Shown here: one piece after another, positions 1 to 5,939 of the stretch
Position numbering within the stretch: the first letter of the stretch is position 1
Layout of the letters: each line of letters starts with the position of its first letter
Assembly (NCBI GenBank): GCA_031277355.1
Contig: JAITMN010000160.1
Coordinates: forward strand, 1-12,442
Origin: Nevskiaceae bacterium
GTDB taxonomy: Bacteria; Pseudomonadota; Gammaproteobacteria; Steroidobacterales; Steroidobacteraceae
Direction of reading: 5' to 3'
DNA: 12,442 bases
Position numbers and translations under genes: made by a program
Notes under the pieces: model-generated
The model's input: only the letters and a program-made list of their open reading frames with translations
The model's database searches: none
Told to the model about the DNA's origin: nothing

Positions 1-2377
1 GCTCGCGATGGCCGAGCAGACGATAGGCCGCCACCTTCACGCCGTTGTTGAACAGGAACCACACCAGCGCATAGGCCCACACCAGCAGCGCTTCGCGCCA
101 GCCAATCGGCGTGATGAACCAGCCATACACGGCCGCCAGCGTGCCCAGCACCTGCGTGGATTCGCAGGCCAGAACCAGTTTCCAGCTGGGCCACGGGCGC
201 TGCCAGAACGCGCCACGGTTGCGCGTGAGGTAGATGGTCATGTGACCGGCCACCAGCAGCTTCAGGAAGATCAGCGTCTGCACCTGCGGACGCGGCAGAT
301 GCAGATGGTTTTCGGCGATCCAGAACAGCACGAATGAGGAGGTCACGCCGAGCAGACCCAGCACACAGGCTATCGTCAGCGTCAAGGGCATGTCCCAGCG
401 CACCGGCGCTTCGGCCACCGGTGCGTTGTCGTAGGCGATCATCATGATCGGCAGATCGTTCAGCAGCGCCAGCATCACGATCATCACCGCGGTGACCGGA
501 TAGAAGTTGAACAACAATATCGACAGCGTCATGAACAACAGCAGGCGGATGGTTTCGCTGATGCGGAAGATCGCATAGCTGGTCATGCGCTCGAAGATGC
601 GGCGGGCTTCCTCGATGGCGGCGGTGATCACCGAAAGTCCCGGCGCGGTCAGCACCACGTCGGCGGCGGCGTGGGCCGCATCGCTTGCGCCGCTGACGGC
701 GATGCCCACGTCGGCCTGCTTCAGTGCGGGTGCATCGTTCACGCCATCGCCGGTCATGCCAACGATATGCCCCCGCGTCTGCAATGCCTTGACGATCTTG
801 AACTTGTGCTCGGGAAAAACCCGCGCAAAACCATCGGCAGCTTCGATGGCCTGACCGTCGAAGTCCTGCGCGTCTTTCGGCAGCGCGGCGTCGGCGGGCA
901 TGATGTTCTGCCCCAGACCCAACGCGCCGGCGATCTGCTGACCTATCGCCTCGTGATCGCCGGTGATCATCTTGATGCTCAGGCCCATTGCCCGCGCCGT
1001 GGTTATCGTGTGTTTGGCGTCTTCGCGCGGCGGATCAAATAGCGGCAACAGGCCCAGAAAGCGCCAGGCGTCGCCATCCCTGCGCGCCACCGCAATCGTG
1101 CGCAGGCCCTTGGCGCCGAACTGCGCCACCGCCTTGCGCAAACGGCTGGATTGCTCGGCGTTCAGATACGTCAGCGATTCGATGGCCTGCGGCGCGCCCT
1201 TGGCAACAGCGAAGGTGCGCGCCCCTTCCTCGATGGTGGCCTCGATGCGCTTGCGCACCGGATCAAAGGGCAGGAAGGTTTTGGTGATGCAGCGCGCCAG
1301 CATCGGATCATCGCCGATGGCCGCAAGCACGGCCGTGTCGATTGCATCGCCACCTTCGCGGCGCGAGGCGAGCGCCGCAGCCAGCAGCAGTTCCTGCGCA
1401 GTGTGCGCTTCGAACAGCATCGCATCGCCCACGGTGAGCCGGTTCTGCGTCAGCGTGCCGGTCTTGTCGCAGCACAGAACATCAACGCCTGCCAATTCCT
1501 CGATTGCCACCAGACGCGAGACGATGGCTTGGAGTTTGGCGAGGCGTTCCGCGCCTGCCGCCATCGTTACCGACAGCACCGCAGGCAGGGCCACCGGAAT
1601 GGCCGCGACGGTGAGGATCAGCGCAAACAGCAGCGTGTCGGTCAGCGGATCGTGGCGGAACAACGCCACCACCAGCATCAACGCCACCAATCCCAACGTG
1701 GACAGAATCAGGAAATTGCCGATCTTCAGCACCGCGCGCTGAAAGTGCGAGACCGCGCCCGCCGACTGCACCAGCGCGGCGGTCTTGCCGAAGTAGGTGT
1801 TCATGCCGGTGGCCGTGACCAGCGCCTGCATTTCACCCAGTTTGGCTATCGAGCCGGAATAGATCACGTCACCGATTTTTTTGTCCACCGGCAGGGATTC
1901 GCCGGTCAGCGAGGATTGATCGACGCTGAGGTAATCCCCGCCGATCAACCGCGCGTCGGCGGGGATGATGTTTCCCAACCGCACCAGAATCACATCGCCG
2001 GGCACGAGCAATCGCGCGGCGATGTCTTGCCACGCGCCATCGCGCAGCACGCGCGCCTGTAGCGCCAGATTCTGCTTCAGCGCCTGGATGGCGTTGTCGG
2101 CCTTGAACTCCTGCCAGAAGCCCACACCGGCGTTCAGCAACAGCATCGCGATGATGATGCTGAACTCCTGCCAGTGATGCACCACTGCGGCGAGGATCGC
2201 CGCCGCTTCGATCATCCACGGAATAGGCCCCCAGAAATAGGAGGCGAGCTTGCGCGCGGCGCTGGTGTGATGTTCGACCAGCGCGTTTTCGCCATGCTCG
2301 GCCAGCAGTGCGGCGGCTTGCTGTTGTGAAAGACCTGTGGCCGCGTTGGCGGTGTTGATTTGCGTATGTTTCATCAT
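1..2377 (-). CDS. Plasma-membrane proton-efflux P-type ATPase (P3A family), C-terminus cut by window edge
   Basis: Probably pumps protons out across the cytoplasmic membrane using ATP. 792 codons are present and the reading frame is open at the left edge. From the ATG at 2377 the protein has the actuator loop TGES (158-161), the phosphorylation motif DKTGTLT with D304 as the phosphorylated aspartate, and the hinge motif TGDGVND (542-548). Hydrophobic segments flank these as in P-type ATPases. The M5-M6 region aligns by eye with plant AHA2: R611 matches R655 and D641, in a LLND context, matches the proton-binding D684. N82 in M2 matches N106. That triad supports H+ rather than Ca2+ or heavy-metal transport, and no N-terminal metal-binding CxxC is seen. 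The start codon overlaps the fic stop (ATGA, 2374-2377), so translation is probably coupled to fic. A second ATG follows at 2374. No strong Shine-Dalgarno is visible. The family is recognised firmly; the ion is inferred from these residues. Confidence 0.9.
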   Translation of the reverse strand, partial: MMKHTQINTANAATGLSQQQAAALLAEHGENALVEHHTSAARKLASYFWGPIPWMIEAAAILAAVVHHWQEFSIIIAMLLLNAGVGFWQEFKADNAIQALKQNLALQARVLRDGAWQDIAARLLVPGDVILVRLGNIIPADARLIGGDYLSVDQSSLTGESLPVDKKIGDVIYSGSIAKLGEMQALVTATGMNTYFGKTAALVQSAGAVSHFQRAVLKIGNFLILSTLGLVALMLVVALFRHDPLTDTLLFALILTVAAIPVALPAVLSVTMAAGAERLAKLQAIVSRLVAIEELAGVDVLCCDKTGTLTQNRLTVGDAMLFEAHTAQELLLAAALASRREGGDAIDTAVLAAIGDDPMLARCITKTFLPFDPVRKRIEATIEEGARTFAVAKGAPQAIESLTYLNAEQSSRLRKAVAQFGAKGLRTIAVARRDGDAWRFLGLLPLFDPPREDAKHTITTARAMGLSIKMITGDHEAIGQQIAGALGLGQNIMPADAALPKDAQDFDGQAIEAADGFARVFPEHKFKIVKALQTRGHIVGMTGDGVNDAPALKQADVGIAVSGASDAAHAAADVVLTAPGLSVITAAIEEARRIFERMTSYAIFRISETIRLLLFMTLSILLFNFYPVTAVMIVMLALLNDLPIMMIAYDNAPVAEAPVRWDMPLTLTIACVLGLLGVTSSFVLFWIAENHLHLPRPQVQTLIFLKLLVAGHMTIYLTRNRGAFWQRPWPSWKLVLACESTQVLGTLAAVYGWFITPIGWREALLVWAYALVWFLFNNGVKVAAYRLLGHRE

Positions 2378-3426
2378 CGATCCGTCACTTGCCGCCATCT
2401 GGCCGCCATGCCACGGCCCGTGCAGGTGAGTTCGCCGCTTTTCTTCATATCGGCGAGCACTGTTCGTATCCATTCGCGGCCAACGCCCGGGCAGGCGCGT
2501 TCGATGTCCACCAGGCGGAACTCACCTTGGCATTTGCGTACTGCATTGCGCACCAGTTCAGCTTTCGCGCCTCGGGGCTCGGTCATTTGTCCCACCCGTT
2601 CTTCAAATTCCCGGTATGCCGTGCGCAGGATATCCAGAACGTAATTGATGAAGGGCCAGGGATCGTGGCGTGCCTCGTGCCAACCGAAAGAGGATTGCTC
2701 CAGCGTCTGGTAGTAACGATCCTTGTTTTGTTCGACAAGCCTTTCCAGGCTGATATAGCGGCCAACCTCCATTCCCGCATGATAGGTCTGCAACAGCAGC
2801 GCCAGCCGCGACACGCGCCCATTGCCATCGCGAAAGGGATGGATGCACAGAAAATCCAGATTGAACGCGGCCACGGCGATGATCGTTGGCACCCAACGTT
2901 CTTCCTGGCATTGATTCCAAGTCTGGATCAGCCTGCTCATTTGCGCGGACGTTTCATTCGCGGGAACGGGTCTGAAGCGCACGCGCTCGACGCCGCTGGC
3001 GTTGCGCTCGATGATGTCGCCATCCCTGAGTTTGTATTCACCGGCGTCCCATATCTGCCCGCGCGCCATGCGGTGCAGCGTCTTCAGAGAGGGTTCATTG
3101 ATGGGGATGTGCGTGGTCTGCTCGTGAATCCACGTCAGTGCATCGCGGTAGCCACGAATTTCCTCCTCATCCCGATCTCGGAACAGTGGCTTGGTGGCCA
3201 CCAGCACGTTGGGGATGCGCGCGGCTTCCATGGCAACGCCCTCGATGCGATTGGAGGAAACAGCGCTTTCTATCAGCGCGTGCTCTCGCAACACTTTGAG
3301 TTTTTGCGGCGATTGTTGGGTGTAAAGCTTCTGTTTGCCACGGAACTCGGCCAGCACATCGACATACCACGATGTGCTGGCTGGAATGTTCGTGCCTGAG
3401 CCGGTAAACAGTGCCAGCGTATTCAT
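2374..3426 (-). CDS. Fic-family protein (putative AMPylase/nucleotidyl transferase) with class II inhibitory motif and C-terminal winged helix
   Basis: 350 residues. Fic enzymes usually transfer AMP from ATP to a hydroxyl group of a target protein. The active-site loop is complete: HPFRDGNGRVSR with H196 (catalytic base), D200 (metal ligand), and R204 and R207. An N-terminal segment contains SNRIEG (S58 to G63), matching the (S/T)xxxE(G/N) inhibitory helix; its place before the Fic core makes this a class II, self-inhibited Fic protein with E62 as the likely blocking glutamate. The last 60 or so residues look like a winged helix-turn-helix, seen in many stand-alone bacterial Fic proteins, so DNA binding or autoregulation is possible. 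The target is unknown. The stop overlaps the start of the proton ATPase gene by 4 bp, which implies one transcript. The DNA here looks less GC-rich than its neighbours, which may indicate acquisition. The ATG at 3426 has no clear Shine-Dalgarno. Confidence 0.93.
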   Translation of the reverse strand: MNTLALFTGSGTNIPASTSWYVDVLAEFRGKQKLYTQQSPQKLKVLREHALIESAVSSNRIEGVAMEAARIPNVLVATKPLFRDRDEEEIRGYRDALTWIHEQTTHIPINEPSLKTLHRMARGQIWDAGEYKLRDGDIIERNASGVERVRFRPVPANETSAQMSRLIQTWNQCQEERWVPTIIAVAAFNLDFLCIHPFRDGNGRVSRLALLLQTYHAGMEVGRYISLERLVEQNKDRYYQTLEQSSFGWHEARHDPWPFINYVLDILRTAYREFEERVGQMTEPRGAKAELVRNAVRKCQGEFRLVDIERACPGVGREWIRTVLADMKKSGELTCTGRGMAARWRQVTDR

Positions 3427-3436
3427 CAGGCTTTGG

Positions 3437-3481
3437 ATAATACCCTCTTGAATACCCTTATATGAGGGGTTCTACCCTCAT
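3437..3481 (-). promoter_or_regulatory. Repeat-rich fic upstream region: possible operator and -10 element
   Basis: The 68-bp gap between the hydrolase stop and the fic start contains TACCCT three times on the plus strand (3441-3446, 3453-3458, 3473-3478), read as AGGGTA in the direction of fic. It also holds a perfect 7-bp inverted repeat, ATGAGGG/CCCTCAT (3462-3468 and 3475-3481), with a 6-base loop. A TATTAT -10-like hexamer (3442-3437) lies inside the first repeat, and no convincing -35 is seen. The arrangement resembles an operator overlapping a promoter, and the winged-helix end of the Fic protein could be its ligand. The hairpin could instead end hydrolase transcription, but no U-tract follows it. 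Function is inferred. Confidence 0.4.
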
Positions 3482-3494
3482 GCGCTGGTCCCGC

Positions 3495-4751
3495 TCACTC
3501 CTCCAGCGCCTGCATCACCACCGTCTCGAATTCATCCGCGCGATTCTGCCCCGGCGTTTGCATCATCAAGATGCCGACCAGATGCTTGGACGGATCGACC
3601 CAGAAGTGCGTGCCGTATGCGCCGCTCCAACCGAAGCTGCCTTCGGACAGCAGCGTTCGCCGCGCCGCCGGATCATTCACATGGCGCACCGACAGGCCAT
3701 AGCCTTCGCCGGGCCGGCGACCGGGCAGGTCATCGCCGATTACCTGCGAGCCCATCAGCCGCACCATCGCAGGGCTCAGGATGCGTGCGCCGTCCAGTTC
3801 GCCGCCATTGGCCAGCATCATCGCAAAGCGCGCATAAGAGGCCGCGCTGCTCATCAGCCCGCCGCCGCCGGAGAAATACACCGGGCTCGACATCGAGTCC
3901 GGATTGGGATTCGGCGATAACTTGCCATCGGCCAATCGGTAGTTCGTGACCAGACGCGCACGCTGCGCATCGTTGGGCCAGAAGAAGGTGTCTTTCATGC
4001 CCAGTGGTCCGAACACGCGCTCTTTCAGGAATTGATCGAAGTTCTTGCCCGAGACGATTTCAACGATGCGGCCGGCCACATCGAGCGCCGCCACGGGGCT
4101 GTAGGCCCAGCGCGTGCCGGGCTGGAATTCCAGCAGCGAATCCTTGCCCAGGTTATCCACCCACTTCAGGCCGATTTCATGGCGCTGCTGGAAGGCGGCT
4201 TGTCCGCCGGCATTGCTCGCTGCGCCGCTCATCAATCCCGACGTATGCGTGAGAATGTCGAACACGGTGATTTCGCGTTGCGCGGGCACGGGGTAAACGG
4301 CATCGGCTTGCCCTGCTGCGCCCGCGCGTCCTGCGCGCGGCATCGCCACTTTCACATCGCGATAAGAGGGCAGGTATTTGGATACCGGATCGTCGAGATG
4401 AACCTTGCCTTCCTCCACCAGCATCAATATCGCAACGCCAGCCACGGGCTTGGACATCGACGCGATGCGAAACACCGAGTCTTTCTGCATCGGCTGTTTG
4501 GATTGCACATCCATCACGCCGCGCGCGGTCAGATGCACGATGCGGCCATTACGCGCCACCAGCGCGACGCCGCCGGATACTTCGCCGCTGGCGATGTGGC
4601 GGTCGATGAATTCATCCACGCGCTGCAATCGAGCGGCGGAAAAACCGGCCTGTGCGGGCTTGATGTCCTGGGCCGGCAGTGTGAGCGGCAAGCCGATCAA
4701 CAGCGCCAAACCGGCCAAACGGGCAGTAGCGCGGAGCTTCGATGTGTTCAT
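3495..4751 (-). CDS. Exported serine hydrolase, class C beta-lactamase/family VIII esterase type
   Basis: 418 residues from the ATG at 4751. This start is chosen over an in-frame ATG at 4784 because it gives a proper signal peptide (basic start, hydrophobic core around residues 12-25) and follows a purine-rich ribosome site, GGGGGAA, at 4760-4754. The protein has the SxxK motif as S98-M-S-K101 (nucleophile serine and base lysine), HTSGL at 169-173, a candidate catalytic tyrosine in the Y217-S motif, and WSGAYGT at 375-381 where the KTG-like third motif belongs. Length and motifs fit the Pfam 'Beta-lactamase' group, which contains AmpC-like enzymes, D-aminopeptidases and EstB-type esterases. 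Substrate cannot be assigned, and true cephalosporinase activity is not supported by any specific residue. It lies downstream of the HiPIP gene but is separated by a hairpin and about 115 bp, so it is probably its own transcription unit. Confidence 0.9.
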   Translation of the reverse strand: MNTSKLRATARLAGLALLIGLPLTLPAQDIKPAQAGFSAARLQRVDEFIDRHIASGEVSGGVALVARNGRIVHLTARGVMDVQSKQPMQKDSVFRIASMSKPVAGVAILMLVEEGKVHLDDPVSKYLPSYRDVKVAMPRAGRAGAAGQADAVYPVPAQREITVFDILTHTSGLMSGAASNAGGQAAFQQRHEIGLKWVDNLGKDSLLEFQPGTRWAYSPVAALDVAGRIVEIVSGKNFDQFLKERVFGPLGMKDTFFWPNDAQRARLVTNYRLADGKLSPNPNPDSMSSPVYFSGGGGLMSSAASYARFAMMLANGGELDGARILSPAMVRLMGSQVIGDDLPGRRPGEGYGLSVRHVNDPAARRTLLSEGSFGWSGAYGTHFWVDPSKHLVGILMMQTPGQNRADEFETVVMQALEE

Positions 4752-4835
4752 TGTTCCCCCGATGCAAAGCCATGTGCCAAGCAACGCAAGGCTACACGAG
4801 CCCTGCGGCCTTTACATCTTCAGGGAAGGGGCAGA

Positions 4836-4859
4836 CGCGCCGGTGTTCCCGCCGGCGCG
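4836..4859 (-). terminator. GC-rich hairpin after the HiPIP gene
   Basis: A perfect 8-bp inverted repeat, CGCGCCGG/CCGGCGCG (4836-4843 and 4852-4859), has an 8-base loop and begins 8 bp after the HiPIP stop codon. It is well placed to end the cytochrome operon or protect its 3' end. No run of U follows (the minus strand continues TCTGCCCC), so it is not a textbook intrinsic terminator. Confidence 0.45.
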
Positions 4860-4866
4860 AGGCCGA

Positions 4867-5205
4867 TCAGCTCGGCGCTTGCACCCAGGCCAGGCACCAG
4901 CCTTGTTCGGCCACCATCTTGTTGCCGAACGCACCGCAGGGCGCGTGCTTGTTGGCCGCCTGCGCCTTCATGTACAGCGCGCAGTTGCCGCAGTTGCTGC
5001 CATCCTTGAAGGTGGGAGCCTTGGCCTTGTCGACCTTGCTGGCGTCTTCGGTGTATTGCAGCGCCTTGGCCGTGGGGTCGTCGGTGGACAGCGCCTCGGC
5101 TGCCTGAACGCCGCACGAGGCGGTGAGTGTTACGGCTACTGCGCCTCCGGCTGCCGTGAGAGAGCTGCGGAGGAAGTTACGTCGGGTCTGGGTTTCGTCT
5201 TTCAT
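4867..5205 (-). CDS. hip: High-potential iron-sulfur protein (HiPIP), Tat-exported, PioC-like
   Basis: 112 residues from the ATG at 5205. It is a small periplasmic one-electron carrier with a [4Fe-4S] cluster. The four cluster cysteines are C72, C75, C90 and C104 in the HiPIP pattern CxxC-x14-C-x13-C. Y51, in the ALQYTEDA segment, matches the conserved tyrosine that packs on the cluster. The N-terminus is a twin-arginine signal (RRNFLRS, 8-14), as expected for a protein exported after cofactor insertion. The likely cleavage is after VQA (residue 35), but C31 in LTASC resembles a weak lipobox. An in-frame GTG at 5226 is a less likely start. No Shine-Dalgarno precedes the ATG. It is the last gene of the cluster, 53 bp after the c4-like cytochrome. 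In R. palustris the HiPIP PioC carries electrons from PioAB, and the context here suggests the same job. Confidence 0.93.
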   Translation of the reverse strand: MKDETQTRRNFLRSSLTAAGGAVAVTLTASCGVQAAEALSTDDPTAKALQYTEDASKVDKAKAPTFKDGSNCGNCALYMKAQAANKHAPCGAFGNKMVAEQGWCLAWVQAPS

Positions 5206-5211
5206 ATCGCC

Positions 5212-5240
5212 ATTATCGCTGTGCACGGGGGGATAGCCAA
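5212..5240 (-). promoter_or_regulatory. Possible internal promoter of the HiPIP gene, giving a near-leaderless mRNA
   Basis: On the minus strand, TTGGCT (5240-5235) and GATAAT (5217-5212) are spaced by exactly 17 bp, matching sigma70 at 4 of 6 and 5 of 6 positions. Transcription would start about at the A of the HiPIP ATG (5205). That would fit the absence of a ribosome site in front of this gene. The call rests on consensus matching by eye only. Confidence 0.35.
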
Positions 5241-5258
5241 GCCTTTGCAGTGGCGCGC

Positions 5259-5939
5259 TCAGTGAGCCGCGATATAGGCGGCCACGGCCTGCATCGCCGC
5301 ATCATCCAGCGTTTTGGCCACCTCTTGCATGATGACCGCAGACGTGGTGCCGCCGCGCGCGCCTTCCTTGTAGGCGCGCAATTGTTGCGCGACGTAATCG
5401 CCCTGTTGGCCCGCAAGCGTCGGGAAACTGTGCCACGGCACGCGATCATTCGGCCCCGCAGGCTGCATGCCCACGCCGTTGACGCCATGACAACCCTGAC
5501 ACGAGGGTATGCCGCGCGCCGGATCGCCGTCGACATACAGCTTGCGCCCCGTCTCCGTGGCCTGCGCGCTGGCCGCAGCATTCGCGGGCCGCGCGGCCTG
5601 CGCCGCGAAGTAGGCGGCGATGTCGCGCAGGTCAGCATCGCTCAGCGAGGCCAGAAACGGCGCCATCACCGCGCTCACGCGCTGACCGCTCTGATACTGC
5701 AACATCTGCTGATAGTTGTACGTTGCGTTCTGACCCGCCAGCGCCGGAAACGCCGCCACCATCGAGTGACCATCAGGCCCATGACAGGCCACGCAGAGCG
5801 CGGCCTTCGTGGCGCCCGCCTGCGCATCGCCGGTGATGGCGGGCACGCTTCGCAGGTCTTGCACTTCAACGGCGAGCGCAGCAGCGCCTGCGCAGAACAA
5901 CAGCAACGCGGCAGCCGGAGTGATGAGGCGCAACTTCAT
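5259..5939 (-). CDS. Diheme cytochrome c, cytochrome c4-like
   Basis: 226 residues from the ATG at 5939, with a signal peptide (hydrophobic residues 5-22, likely cut near residue 23). There are two similar class I cytochrome domains. Heme 1 is bound by CVACH (49-53) and heme 2 by CQGCH (147-151). Candidate distal ligands M92 (VMAPFLASLSDADL) and M204 (VIMQEVAKTLDDAAM) sit in the same context in each domain, the tandem layout of cytochrome c4. The protein should be a soluble or loosely membrane-bound periplasmic electron carrier. Its ATG overlaps the mtrB stop by 4 bp (ATGA, 5936-5939), so it is almost certainly translated with the porin. A longer open frame upstream (to 6104) lies within mtrB and lacks a signal peptide at its start, so the internal ATG is chosen. 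It probably accepts electrons from the decaheme conduit and passes them to HiPIP or an oxidase. Confidence 0.93.
   Translation of the reverse strand: MKLRLITPAAALLLFCAGAAALAVEVQDLRSVPAITGDAQAGATKAALCVACHGPDGHSMVAAFPALAGQNATYNYQQMLQYQSGQRVSAVMAPFLASLSDADLRDIAAYFAAQAARPANAAASAQATETGRKLYVDGDPARGIPSCQGCHGVNGVGMQPAGPNDRVPWHSFPTLAGQQGDYVAQQLRAYKEGARGGTTSAVIMQEVAKTLDDAAMQAVAAYIAAH

Noticed and set aside
1151..2062. A 303-codon plus-strand open frame opposite the P-type ATPase gene
   Set aside because: It is antisense to the segment encoding the DKTGTLT and TGES motifs; its composition (Arg, Gln, His) is that of a shadow frame and no ribosome site was seen.
3462..3481. Intrinsic terminator for the serine hydrolase gene
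   Set aside because: The inverted repeat is only 7 bp and is not followed by a U-run on the minus strand, so it is kept as a possible regulatory site rather than called a terminator.
3495..4751. A true AmpC-type antibiotic resistance gene
   Set aside because: The SxxK and tyrosine motifs are shared by esterases and peptidases of the same fold. The third motif is WSGAYGT rather than KTG, so resistance cannot be claimed.
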